Of a stretch of DNA of 64,000 bases, positions 36,470 through 45,057 are shown piece by piece. The notes beneath the pieces were generated by a model. It was not told where the DNA came from. It worked only from the letters and a program-made list of their open reading frames with translations, and did not search any database. Positions within the stretch are counted from its first letter, which is position 1; every line of letters starts with the position of its first letter. The DNA is from CAVSRC01 sp963781775 (lineage in GTDB: Bacteria; Pseudomonadota; Alphaproteobacteria; Rhizobiales; Kaistiaceae), in assembly GCA_963781775.1 (NCBI GenBank), contig CAWAHE010000004.1, positions 17,630-81,629 on the forward strand, read 5' to 3'. Position numbers and translations under genes: made by a program.

Positions 36470-37309
36470 ATGCCGTCAAAAGCTGTAAGACAACCAGCGC
36501 AGGATATCGCCGCTCTCACCGAGGGCAGCGGCTGGGGAGCGCTGACCGCAGCCGTTCCACTCGGCGACCAGCTGTCCCATCGGATCGCCACGCTCATCCA
36601 GCGCGGCGAGTTCGGCGACGCCGGAAAGCTGCCCACGGAAGCGACGCTGGCCGGCCGTTTTGGCGTGTCGCGACCGGTCATCCGCGAGGCGCTTTCGCGG
36701 CTGCGTGCGATGGGCTTCATCATTTCGCGCAAGGGCTCGGGCAGTTATGTGCGCAAGCGCGCCCTGCAACCCATGCAGACATCGACGATGGTCGGCTTCG
36801 GCCCCCTGAACAGTCTCGCCCAGGTGCGCCAGTGCTTCGAGTTTCGCGTCACGGTCGAGGGCGACGCCGCGTACTATGCGGCACAAAACCGCAGCCCCGA
36901 TCTGCTGCATCAGATGCGCGATGCGCTCGAGCGCATGGAGAACGCGATCGCAACGGGCACGGTCGGCATGAACGCCGATTTCGAGTTTCACGTCGCCGTC
37001 GCCCGCGCCTCAGGCAACGATTTCTACGAAGCCGTGATGGAGGCGCTCCGCACACCCATCGAATTCGCCATCAATCTCGCGCGGAACCTGGCGATGACGC
37101 GACCGCTCGATCACCTGCTGACGGTGCAGGCCGAGCATGTCGCCATGTTCCAGGCGATCGAGGCGGGCGACAAGGACGGCGCGCGCCTGGCGATGCGCAC
37201 GCACATAGAACATGCCTGCCAGCGCGTGTTTGAGGGTCCGGGCGGTGGCGCGAGCCGCATAACGGATGTCAATCCCAACCCGCTCGAAGATGAAGACGAC
37301 GCACCTTGA
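36470..37309 (+). CDS. FCD-domain GntR-family transcriptional regulator
   Basis: 279 residues. N-terminal winged helix (about 30-95) with KLPTEATLAGRFGVSRPVIREALSRLRAMG split over its recognition helix, then an all-helical FCD ligand domain retaining the metal-binding residues in DFEFHVAVARAS, QAEHVAMF and HIEHACQRV. The ATG is preceded by GGAAGGG. FadR/FCD regulators respond to organic acids such as gluconate, lactate or glycolate. It is divergent from the ABC operon and leads the operon with hydroxyacid dehydrogenase, SMP-30 and SDR genes, so it probably represses both. Confidence 0.9.
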   Translation: MPSKAVRQPAQDIAALTEGSGWGALTAAVPLGDQLSHRIATLIQRGEFGDAGKLPTEATLAGRFGVSRPVIREALSRLRAMGFIISRKGSGSYVRKRALQPMQTSTMVGFGPLNSLAQVRQCFEFRVTVEGDAAYYAAQNRSPDLLHQMRDALERMENAIATGTVGMNADFEFHVAVARASGNDFYEAVMEALRTPIEFAINLARNLAMTRPLDHLLTVQAEHVAMFQAIEAGDKDGARLAMRTHIEHACQRVFEGPGGGASRITDVNPNPLEDEDDAP

Positions 37310-37336
37310 CACCTGCCTGTTGAAACGCCGGCGGCC

Positions 37337-38314
37337 ATGACCGACTTGCGCGTTTTCATTCCCGATCCGATTCACGAAGACGGCATCGCCCGCCTGCGCG
37401 AGCACTTCCTCGTCGACAGCGTCTCCGGCCGCGACGCCGACAGCCGCCGCCGCGCCTTCGCCGAGGCCGACGCCATTATTGTGCGCAACATCAAGATCGA
37501 TGCGGCGCTGATCGACGCGGCCCCGAAGTTGAAGGCAATCTCCAAGCATGGCGCCGGCGTCGACAATATCGACATCGACGCCGCAACCCGGCACGGCATC
37601 GTCGTGGCCAATGTCCCCGGTGCCAATGCCGGCGCGGTGGCGGAGGCGACCGTCGGCCTGATGCTGGCGGCAATCCGCCGGGTCCCCGAGATCCATGCCC
37701 TGGTCAAGGCGGGCCGCCATTCGGAGCGCTTCGAGCTCCAGTTCGAGCAATTGTCGGAGCGTACGCTCGGGCTGGTTGGCATCGGCAACATCGGCGCGCG
37801 GGTCGCCCGCATCTGCGCCCGCGGCTTCGACATGAAGGTGCTCGCTTTCGACCCGGTTCTGTCCGCGCAAGAGGTCGGGAAACGCGGCGCCACCAAAGTC
37901 GACACACTGCAATCGCTTCTCGCGGATGCGGACGTCGTCTCCCTCCACCTGCCGCTGACTGCCGACACGTTTCACCTGATCGGCCGCGACGAATTGCGCG
38001 CGATGAAGGCCACCGCAGTCCTTGTCAACGCCGCTCGCGGTCCACTGGTCGACGAGATCGCGCTGGCCGAGGCACTGCGCGACGGGGTAATCGCCGGCGC
38101 CGGGCTCGACGTCCTGGAAACCGAACCGCCGGAACTGGACAACCCGATCCTCAGCGCGCCAAACGTGGTGCTCTCGCCGCACACCGCCGGCAACACCGTC
38201 GAAACGTCGCGGCGGCTGGCGGTTTCATCGGCGGAGATCGTCATCGCGGTGCTGTCGGGCGAGAAGCCCGACAACCTCCTCAATCCAAGCGCCTGGGACC
38301 GCCGTCGCCGATAA
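37337..38314 (+). CDS. D-3-phosphoglycerate dehydrogenase-like hydroxyacid dehydrogenase
   Basis: 325-residue NAD-dependent D-2-hydroxyacid dehydrogenase. Cofactor motif GIGNIG, then the catalytic Arg (VNAARGPLVDE), Glu (LETEPPE) and His (LSPHTAGN) are all present. KHGAGVDNIDIDAATRHG is the conserved substrate-domain signature. It lacks the ACT domain of biosynthetic SerA, consistent with a catabolic role on a sugar-acid-derived 2-hydroxy acid. It is 27 bases after the GntR gene. The frameshifted paralogue at 27.2 kb lies in the facing operon. Confidence 0.9.
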   Translation: MTDLRVFIPDPIHEDGIARLREHFLVDSVSGRDADSRRRAFAEADAIIVRNIKIDAALIDAAPKLKAISKHGAGVDNIDIDAATRHGIVVANVPGANAGAVAEATVGLMLAAIRRVPEIHALVKAGRHSERFELQFEQLSERTLGLVGIGNIGARVARICARGFDMKVLAFDPVLSAQEVGKRGATKVDTLQSLLADADVVSLHLPLTADTFHLIGRDELRAMKATAVLVNAARGPLVDEIALAEALRDGVIAGAGLDVLETEPPELDNPILSAPNVVLSPHTAGNTVETSRRLAVSSAEIVIAVLSGEKPDNLLNPSAWDRRRR

Positions 38315-38388
38315 CACCAAAGCATCGACGCGGTCGGGCGGCCCCGCTAGTGTCGCGTTCCATTTTTTCTGCCTGGGAGGACAACAAT

Positions 38389-39312
38389 ATGTACGGGGAA
38401 GTTGAGGGCACCGCGATCGAAGTTATCGATCCGCGTTTCAGGGCGTGTTTCGCGGGCCATGTGCGTGTCGAGCGCGTGTGGACCGGTGGACGCTGGGTCG
38501 AGGGTCCAGCCTGGTTCGCCGCCGGCCGCTACCTGATCTGGTCGGACATCCCCAACAACCGCATGATGCGCCTCGACGAACCGTCGGGCCAGGTCTCCGT
38601 CTTCCGCGAGTGGGCCAACAACTCAAACGGCAACACCGTCGACAATCAGGGACGGCTGGTCACCTGCGAACATCTGGCGCGGCGCGTAACCCGCACCGAG
38701 ATCGACGGCTCGATCACCGTGATCGCCGACAAATGGCAGGGCAAGCGCCTCAATTCGCCCAACGACGTCGTGGTCAAATCGGATGACTCGATCTGGTTCA
38801 GCGATCCTGCCTACGGCATCGATTCCGACTATGAGGGCGACAAGGCTAAACAGGCAATCGACGGCTGCTACGTCTACCGTGTAGACGGCAAGAGCGGCGC
38901 GATCGAACGGGTGGTCACCGACATGATCCGCCCGAACGGCCTCGCCTTCTCGCCGGACGAGAAATTCCTCTATATCGCCGACACCGGCGCCACCCACGTC
39001 GAGAATGGCCCGCGCCACATCCGTCGCTTCAAGGTCAACGGCAAGAAGCTGAGCGGCGGCGAAATCTTCGCCGAATCGACCAGCGGCCTCTTCGACGGCT
39101 TCCGGATCGACCGCGACCACCGCATCTGGACGAGCACGGCCGAAGGCGTGCATTGCTTCCATAAGGACGGCACGCTGATCGGCAAGATCCTGATCCCCGA
39201 GATGGTCGCCAACGTGACTTTCGGCGGGACCAAGCTCAATCGCCTCTTCATTTGCGGAACGACGTCGATTTATTCGATCTTTCTGTTCGCCCGGGGATCG
39301 AAGCTCGGCTGA
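38389..39312 (+). CDS. SMP-30/gluconolactonase-family protein
   Basis: 307 residues from the ATG preceded by GGGAGG. Six-bladed propeller lactonase with metal ligands E38 (VEGPAWF), Asn in NSPNDVVVKSDDSIWFSDPAYG (split motif), and the Asp in DGFRIDRDHRIW. Probably hydrolyses a sugar-1,4- or 1,5-lactone to the acid, using a divalent cation. In the operon it follows a hydroxyacid dehydrogenase and precedes an SDR, which supports the oxidation of a sugar to lactone to acid. Cytoplasmic. Confidence 0.9.
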   Translation: MYGEVEGTAIEVIDPRFRACFAGHVRVERVWTGGRWVEGPAWFAAGRYLIWSDIPNNRMMRLDEPSGQVSVFREWANNSNGNTVDNQGRLVTCEHLARRVTRTEIDGSITVIADKWQGKRLNSPNDVVVKSDDSIWFSDPAYGIDSDYEGDKAKQAIDGCYVYRVDGKSGAIERVVTDMIRPNGLAFSPDEKFLYIADTGATHVENGPRHIRRFKVNGKKLSGGEIFAESTSGLFDGFRIDRDHRIWTSTAEGVHCFHKDGTLIGKILIPEMVANVTFGGTKLNRLFICGTTSIYSIFLFARGSKLG

Positions 39313-39326
39313 GGCGATCCGAGCCA

Positions 39327-40106
39327 ATGACCGACCTTGCCACGCTCTTTCGGCTGGACGGCGCGGCCGCGGTGGTTACCGGTGGCGCCGGCGGCATCGG
39401 CCGCGCCACGGCGACCGCCCTCGCCTCACTGGGAGCTACGGTTGTCGTGGTCGACCGCGATACGGACGGAGCGGCTGCCGTTGCCGCCGAGATCGCGGGA
39501 TCGGGCGGCAAGGCGTGGTCCGTGCACACTGACATCACCAACGAAGCCGACGTCGACGCGCTGTTCGGGGAGGTCGCGACGCGCGCCGGCGGGGTCGACA
39601 TCCTCGTCAACAATGCCGGCATCGCCATCCGGCGCCCGGCCATCGAACTCAGCCTCGCCGACTGGGAGAAGGTCGTCGCGGTCAACATGACCGGCGGCTT
39701 TCTCTGCGCCCGATCGGCGGCGCGCTCGATGATCGCCGGGGAAAAGCGCGGCGCCATCGTCAACGTCGCCTCGATCATGGGCATGTCGGGCGGCGGCCTT
39801 TATCCCAACATCTCGTACCAGACGACGAAAGGCGCCGTGGTCAACATGACCCGGGCGCTGGCGGTGGAGTGGGCGCCGCACGGCATTCGCGTCAACGCGG
39901 TCGCGCCGACCTATGTGCGCACGGCCCTCATCGCGCCGCTGCTCGAGGACCCCGAAATCGTGGCGCGCATCAAGGCGATGACGCCGCTCGGACGATTGGC
40001 CGAGCCAGAGGAAATCGCCGCGGCGATCTGCTTCCTCGCCGGCCCGGCCGCGGCCATGATCACCGGCCAGGTGCTCGCGGTCGACGGCGGGTTCCTGGCG
40101 CAGTAG
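39327..40106 (+). CDS. SDR-family sugar/polyol dehydrogenase
   Basis: 259-residue classical short-chain dehydrogenase, ATG at 39327 after GAGGCGAT. Cofactor motif TGGAGGIG, Asp after the second strand (VVVDRDT, favouring NAD), NNAG, catalytic serine in VASIMG and YQTTK. The GGGLYPNISYQTTKGAVVNMTRAL region resembles glucose/gluconate 5-dehydrogenases. Last gene of the GntR operon. Likely oxidises the imported sugar or polyol before the lactonase step. Confidence 0.9.
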   Translation: MTDLATLFRLDGAAAVVTGGAGGIGRATATALASLGATVVVVDRDTDGAAAVAAEIAGSGGKAWSVHTDITNEADVDALFGEVATRAGGVDILVNNAGIAIRRPAIELSLADWEKVVAVNMTGGFLCARSAARSMIAGEKRGAIVNVASIMGMSGGGLYPNISYQTTKGAVVNMTRALAVEWAPHGIRVNAVAPTYVRTALIAPLLEDPEIVARIKAMTPLGRLAEPEEIAAAICFLAGPAAAMITGQVLAVDGGFLAQ

Positions 40107-40124
40107 CGAGAGAGCCGGCCGGGG

Positions 40125-40343
40125 CTACGGCTCACAACCCTCGGCGATCCAGGCCCTCAACATCTTAATACGCGCCTCGTCCCAAGGGTCGTCGCAGGGC
40201 ATCGACTGGTCCTCGATACGCACCAGTATCTCCGCCGCGTTCTCCGCGACGTCGTCATAGGACCACAGGTCGAACGCGAACAGCATCTCGTCGCGATCCA
40301 TGGCCCGGAACAGCGGTTTGATATCGGTATCGAAGCTTGGCAT
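40125..40343 (-). CDS. Small uncharacterised protein with MPCD motif
   Basis: 72 residues, preceded by GGGGGAAA six bases before the ATG. The sequence starts PSFDTDIKPLFRAMDRDEML and contains DLWSYDDVAENA, SMPCDDPWDEARI and an acidic-Cys end (GCEP). I recognise similar short proteins in actinobacteria and proteobacteria but know no function; the spacing resembles the C-terminal portion of heme-free cytochrome-like domains, without a CxxCH. It is 32 bases after the LysR gene on the same strand. Confidence 0.7.
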   Translation of the reverse strand: MPSFDTDIKPLFRAMDRDEMLFAFDLWSYDDVAENAAEILVRIEDQSMPCDDPWDEARIKMLRAWIAEGCEP

Positions 40344-40375
40344 GGATTTCCCCCGAAGAGAGCGACTGCCGGTAG

Positions 40376-41350
40376 CTACACCCCGCCGCTCGAAACCAGA
40401 GCGGCGACGCGACGGCGCTGCGTGCGCGGCTTCTTTGCCGCCAATTGCTTCTCGAGATCCTTGAGCGCCACACCCAGTGCTTCGGCCAACGCCGCCGATG
40501 CCGGTCCCGGGCGGCGGCGGCGGTGGAGCAACAACCCGACGCGTAACTTGGACATGGACGCACTGGCCACAGGCACCGCCCGCACGGAGCCGGTCTCAAG
40601 CTCCCTCAGAAAGCCGATCGGCGTATAGAAGGCTATGCCAACGCCGTTCAGCACAAGCTGTTTGAGCAGCGCCATGTTGTTGCACGACACGAGCGGCCGA
40701 CGGAGCTTGTGCCGGATCAACAATTCGGTGTCGATCTGCGAACGGATCGGCTGCGTATCCTGCTGGAGCAGCATGGGATAGGCGGCACACTCTTCGACGG
40801 TAACCTGCGATCGTTCCGCCAACGGATGACCCGGCGCCATCATCGCCATGATCGGCATGGCGATGTCAGCCGAAAGAATGAGATCCGGGTGGCGCTCGAG
40901 ATTGAAGGTGACGCCGAAATCGACGTCTCCGTCGGCCACGAGATGCACGATCCGGCCATGAGTGCCGCCCTCGACGAGAAAGGTCACGGCCGGGTGGCGG
41001 CGGTTGAAAGCGGTGATCACCTCGGGCAGCAGATGCGGCAGCAGGCTGTCGAGACAGGCGATACGGACAACGCCGCTTTTCACGCCCTTGAGCTCGCTGA
41101 TCTCGCCGCGCAGTCGCTCGAAATCGTGCAACGTCGAGCGGGCATGACGGACGGCGAGGTCACCGGCAGGCGTCAACCGCAGACCGCGCGGCAGGCGTTC
41201 GAAAAGCTGGACGCCGAACTCGTCTTCGAGCTTCAGAATCTGGCGGTTGACCGCCGAGGCTGCCACATTCAGCCGCTCCGCAGCCTGACGGATCGACCCG
41301 GCGCGGGCAACCTCTTCGAGATATCGCAGGGCAGCGGCGTGCATGGCCAT
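40376..41350 (-). CDS. LysR-family transcriptional regulator
   Basis: 324 residues. N-terminal winged helix: GSIRQAAERLNVAASAVNRQ and LEDEFGVQLFERLPRGLRLTPAG; then a periplasmic-binding-like effector domain from about residue 95. A basic linker ends the protein. It lies 41 bases downstream of the ferredoxin gene in the same direction, so it may be co-transcribed with the CoA-transferase operon. The ATG at 41350 is chosen; a second ATG two codons later is equally possible. Effector unknown. Confidence 0.88.
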   Translation of the reverse strand: MAMHAAALRYLEEVARAGSIRQAAERLNVAASAVNRQILKLEDEFGVQLFERLPRGLRLTPAGDLAVRHARSTLHDFERLRGEISELKGVKSGVVRIACLDSLLPHLLPEVITAFNRRHPAVTFLVEGGTHGRIVHLVADGDVDFGVTFNLERHPDLILSADIAMPIMAMMAPGHPLAERSQVTVEECAAYPMLLQQDTQPIRSQIDTELLIRHKLRRPLVSCNNMALLKQLVLNGVGIAFYTPIGFLRELETGSVRAVPVASASMSKLRVGLLLHRRRRPGPASAALAEALGVALKDLEKQLAAKKPRTQRRRVAALVSSGGV

Positions 41351-41391
41351 GAGCCTAGCCCAATGTCGCGCGGCGGCGCCAGAACAACCCG

Positions 41392-41724
41392 TCAGGCCGC
41401 GCGCGGGGGCCGGTTGCCGACCAGCGGATGATCCTTGTCGGTCCGGAACGTATCGGACAGCCCGCCGGGTTCGCCCCAACCGGTAACCGCATCGCCGAAG
41501 AACTCGCGATTGACCGCGACGTATTCGGAGAAGGTCGCCGGCAGCCGGTCATCGGCGTAGATCGCCTCGACCGGGCAGACCGAAACGCAGATGCCGCAAT
41601 TCACGCATTCGTCGGGCTGGATGTAGAACATCCGCCCGCCTTCATAGATGCAGTCCACCGGACAGACGTCGACGCAGGTGCCGTCCTTCACGTCGATGCA
41701 GGCTTCGGTGATGACGTAGGTCAT
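41392..41724 (-). CDS. Ferredoxin with 4Fe-4S/3Fe-4S clusters
   Basis: 110-residue FdxA-type ferredoxin. Two cluster-binding regions: C9, C17 and C21 in CIDVKDGTCVDVCPVDC, and the four-Cys motif CVNCGICVSVCPVEAI. The C-terminal extension with TGWGEPGG is typical of seven-iron ferredoxins of alphaproteobacteria. Its ATG overlaps the stop of the enoyl-CoA hydratase gene (TGATG), so it belongs to the CoA-dependent degradation operon and may supply electrons to or from the FAD enzyme. Confidence 0.9.
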   Translation of the reverse strand: MTYVITEACIDVKDGTCVDVCPVDCIYEGGRMFYIQPDECVNCGICVSVCPVEAIYADDRLPATFSEYVAVNREFFGDAVTGWGEPGGLSDTFRTDKDHPLVGNRPPRAA

Positions 41725-42500
41725 CAGCGCCCCTGCCAGACCGGCTTCCGCTTCTCGACGAAGGCGCGGACGCCTTCCTGGGAGTCTTCGCTGGCCAGCG
41801 CTGCCAGCAGCGGGCCGGTGCGCAGCGCCTGCGCCTCGGCCGGCGAGAGATGGCTCGTGCGGTTGACCGTGTGCTTGATCGCCTTGATCGACAGCGGCGC
41901 GCAGGCGAGCACATCGGCAACCCACGCATCGACCGTCTCGTCAAGCTTGTCGCGCGGCACCACCTCGTTGACGAGGCCCCAGCGATAGAGTTCCGACGCC
42001 GGGAACCGGCGGCCGGTCAGCAGCAGACCCATGGCGAGATTGCGCGGCACACGCCGCGGCAGCAGAACCATGCCGCCTTCCAGCGGCAAGCGGCCGACAC
42101 GCGGCTCGGTCAGCCCGAAGGTCGCATCCTCGGATGCGATCACGATATCGGCGCCGAGCACCATCTCGAAGCCGCCGCCGAAGGCAAAGCCGTTGACGCG
42201 AGCAATGACCGGGACGTCGAGACTGGTGCGCAGCGCAATGCCGCCGAAGCCGCCTGGCCGCGTGTCTGCCCAATACTCGACGCCATTCTTGGCGTTCGGC
42301 TCCTTCATGTCGGCGCCAGCGGAAAAGGCGCGCTCGCCCGCGCCGGTGAGCACGATACAGCGGACATCGTTGCGTCGCTCGATCTCTTCCCAGATCTCGA
42401 TCAGGCGCTTTTCCGTCGCCGAGTTGACAGCGTTCATCCGCTCCGGCCGGTCGATCGTGACCCGCGCCAGATGGTCGGCGACCTCGAAACGAACCGTCAT
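41724..42500 (-). CDS. Enoyl-CoA hydratase/isomerase-family protein
   Basis: 258-residue crotonase. Oxyanion-hole segments AFSAGADMKE and GFAFGGGFEMVLGADIVIAS, the second with a potential catalytic Glu, and GLTEPRVGRLPLEGGMVLLPR in the position of the second catalytic Glu. It overlaps both the upstream CoA-transferase and downstream ferredoxin by a few bases, so translation is coupled. Acts on a CoA thioester made by the CoA-transferase; specific substrate unknown. Confidence 0.9.
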   Translation of the reverse strand: MTVRFEVADHLARVTIDRPERMNAVNSATEKRLIEIWEEIERRNDVRCIVLTGAGERAFSAGADMKEPNAKNGVEYWADTRPGGFGGIALRTSLDVPVIARVNGFAFGGGFEMVLGADIVIASEDATFGLTEPRVGRLPLEGGMVLLPRRVPRNLAMGLLLTGRRFPASELYRWGLVNEVVPRDKLDETVDAWVADVLACAPLSIKAIKHTVNRTSHLSPAEAQALRTGPLLAALASEDSQEGVRAFVEKRKPVWQGR

Positions 42501-43660
42501 TCCGCTGCCTCACGGGCGAGACCCAGTTCGGAGAGGATCTCGGCATTGTGCTCGCCGAGCTGCGGCGGATTGTGACGCACCGTCACCTTGGCGCTCGACA
42601 TGGTCAGCGGCGAGCCGACGACGCGCACCGGGCCGGCAGGCGTAACCCCTGCCTCGAACAGCAGGCCGTTGACGGCGGTCTGCGGATCTTCCAGCGCCTC
42701 CTCAAGCGAGCGCACCGGAGCGCACAGAATGTCGACACCCTCCAGCGCGGCGACGAAATGCGCGGTCGAGTCCGTGGCAAAGCGGGCGCGGAACAGGGCC
42801 TGAAGTTCGCTGCGATGTTTCTTCTGGTCGTCGAGCGTGGCGAAGCGCGGCTCCTTCGACAGGTCCTCGAAGCCAAGAGCATGACAGATGTCGCGGAGCG
42901 GGTTCTGCTTGAAGGCACCGATCATGACGATAGCGCTGTCGGTGGTCTCGAAGACGCCGGAGAGCGGCATCATCGCCCAGTTCAACTCCGTCTTGCGCAT
43001 CATCAGCATCGCCGCTTCCTGCATCTGCATGGCGATCATGGACGAATAGAGCGAGACCGCGACAAGCTGGCCCTCGCCGGACTTCTCGCGCTGGAGGAGC
43101 GCCAGCAGGATCGCCTGCACAAGATGCATGCCGGCAGAGTAGTCGGCGAGTGCGGTCGGGTAGGTCGCCAGCGGATGGTCCGGATCGGCCTTGCGGCGCA
43201 TGACGCCGGTCATCGCCTGGGCAAGCACGTCCTGGCCGCCCTTGGCGACGTAGGGGCCGTCGAGCCCGTAGCCGGTGCCGACCGCAAAGATGATGCGCGG
43301 ATTGAGTTTGCGGCAATCCTCATAGGACAGGCCCATGCGCTCCATGACCCCGGGACGGAAATTGTTGACCACCACGTCGGCGCCAGCGACCAGCTTGCGC
43401 ACGGCCTCTTTGTCTTCCTCGCGGCGCATGTCGGCCTCGAAGCTCCGCTTGTTGCGGTTCAACGACACGAAGACCGGATTGTTGAGGCCGTCGGGATCGC
43501 TGCCAATCGAAGAACGCGACAGATCGCCAGCTTTCGGACGCTCGATCTTGATGACGTCGGCGCCGTAGTCGCCGAGCATCTGCGTGCAGCACGGCCCGAG
43601 CATGACCTGCGTGAAATCAACGACACGGATGCCATCGAGCGGAAGCGGAGGCGTACTCAT
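42497..43660 (-). CDS. Class III CoA-transferase (CaiB/BaiF family)
   Basis: 387-residue formyl-CoA transferase-like enzyme. N-terminal GIRVVDFTQVMLGPCCTQMLGDYGADVIKIE, FRPGVMERMGL and the active-site Asp in GGQDVLAQAM (D144) are typical. It transfers CoA between carboxylic acids, activating the acid that the hydratase then processes. Overlaps the FAD oxidoreductase gene by four bases (ATGA) and the hydratase gene likewise. Cytoplasmic. Confidence 0.9.
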   Translation of the reverse strand: MSTPPLPLDGIRVVDFTQVMLGPCCTQMLGDYGADVIKIERPKAGDLSRSSIGSDPDGLNNPVFVSLNRNKRSFEADMRREEDKEAVRKLVAGADVVVNNFRPGVMERMGLSYEDCRKLNPRIIFAVGTGYGLDGPYVAKGGQDVLAQAMTGVMRRKADPDHPLATYPTALADYSAGMHLVQAILLALLQREKSGEGQLVAVSLYSSMIAMQMQEAAMLMMRKTELNWAMMPLSGVFETTDSAIVMIGAFKQNPLRDICHALGFEDLSKEPRFATLDDQKKHRSELQALFRARFATDSTAHFVAALEGVDILCAPVRSLEEALEDPQTAVNGLLFEAGVTPAGPVRVVGSPLTMSSAKVTVRHNPPQLGEHNAEILSELGLAREAAE

Positions 43661-45021
43661 GCCGCGATCTCCTCGACCAGCGCGTTCGCGGCCGGCCGGT
43701 CTCCCGGATCGGCGCCAGCCGCGCGCAGGCGCTTCTGCACCTCGGTAATGTTGACGTCGCGGACCGTCGTTCCAGACGAAAGCGCCACCGCCGCGGCCAC
43801 GCCGGCCGCCTCACCCATCGCCATGCAGGGCGGGATCTCGCGGCTCATCTTCTGCGCCTGCGGCGTCGCCGAGTAGTGGCGACCGGCGACCAGCAACTGG
43901 TCGACCCCGTTTGGCAACAGCGCGCGATAGGGCGTGTAGTAATCGCGGCCACGCGCGACCGCGTCAACGAAGTGCCGCCGCTTGACCACATCTTCCTTGG
44001 TGACGACATAGTCGCCCTCGAGCATCCGCGTCTGGCGGACGCCGGTCTGCGGGGCGAAATCAACGACGTAGCACTTCTCGAAGCCCGGCATGTTGGCGCG
44101 GACGTAATCGACCAGGCGATGCATGCGGGCGCGACCTTCCAGTTCGGCCTTGGTCAGGTCCACCGGGTCGAGGCCGCTGAGGCCGGCCATGTGCGGGCAG
44201 TTGCACCACACCACGCCGGGAAGCGGCGTCTTCAGCCACCAGAAGTCCCACGCGCCGCCAATGATGCGCTTGGTTTCGCGGTCGACCGCCTCAAAGCGCT
44301 CCGGCTCCTCGAACTGGAAACGCTCGGCCGCATCGGTATCGACGCCGCCGAGGCGCGAGACCGTGGTGAGAATGTAGGACGAGGCGGTGAAGGCGGCGCC
44401 AGCCGACGCTGCGACGTCGAGATCGCCGGTTGTGTCGATCACCACTTTTGCCTTCAAGGCCTGTCGGCCCTGCTTCGTCTCGACCACGATGCCGGCCGCC
44501 CGTCCGTCCTCGACCAGCGTGTGGCTGAACCAGGAGTGGAGCTGGAGGCGCACCTTGGCCTCAGCCACCATGTCGTAGGAGGCACGCTTGAACCCATCCG
44601 GATCGAAAGCGGCGGCATAGACGATCGGATGCGGCTTGGTGTGAGTGTGGAAGTCGAACGTGCCCCAGCGGGCCCACCGCCGCCATGCCGCCTCCGTCGA
44701 GCGCGTCGGTTCGACACGTTCGCTCTGGGGCGGCACGACGGCGAGGCCCCAACGCTCCATCCTCTCGATGATCTCGACCGCGATGCCGCGCACCGAAATC
44801 TCCATGCCGTTGTGCATGTCGTCGAGCACCAGCACCATGCCACCCGAGGCAAGCCCGCCGAGATAGGGGTAGCGTTCGACGAGCAGCGTATCGGCGCCCT
44901 GACGAGCCGCCGCTACGGCGGCGGAGAGACCGGCCGGTCCGCCGCCGACGACGAGCACGTCCGCGCTTGCGGTAACCGGCACGTCGCGCTGGGCTTCCCG
45001 GATGTTCGCGGGTTCAGACAT
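43657..45021 (-). CDS. FAD-dependent oxidoreductase
   Basis: 454 residues from the ATG at 45021, preceded by AAAGGAAA. Rossmann FAD motif GGGPAGLSAAVAAARQGADTLLVE (about 30-53, split) followed by YPYLGGLASGGMV, characteristic of the FAD_oxidored family (PF12831), with further FAD contact VVIDTTGDLDVAA near the middle. C-terminal SATPQAQKMSREIPPCMAMGEAAGVAAA closes the FAD site. Predicted to oxidise the imported substrate or a CoA intermediate. Lies 36 bases after the ABC permease gene; same operon as the CoA-transferase. Confidence 0.87.
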   Translation of the reverse strand: MSEPANIREAQRDVPVTASADVLVVGGGPAGLSAAVAAARQGADTLLVERYPYLGGLASGGMVLVLDDMHNGMEISVRGIAVEIIERMERWGLAVVPPQSERVEPTRSTEAAWRRWARWGTFDFHTHTKPHPIVYAAAFDPDGFKRASYDMVAEAKVRLQLHSWFSHTLVEDGRAAGIVVETKQGRQALKAKVVIDTTGDLDVAASAGAAFTASSYILTTVSRLGGVDTDAAERFQFEEPERFEAVDRETKRIIGGAWDFWWLKTPLPGVVWCNCPHMAGLSGLDPVDLTKAELEGRARMHRLVDYVRANMPGFEKCYVVDFAPQTGVRQTRMLEGDYVVTKEDVVKRRHFVDAVARGRDYYTPYRALLPNGVDQLLVAGRHYSATPQAQKMSREIPPCMAMGEAAGVAAAVALSSGTTVRDVNITEVQKRLRAAGADPGDRPAANALVEEIAA

Positions 45022-45057
45022 GGCGTTTCCTTTCAATTCTTCTTTCGCGTCTGCGGC

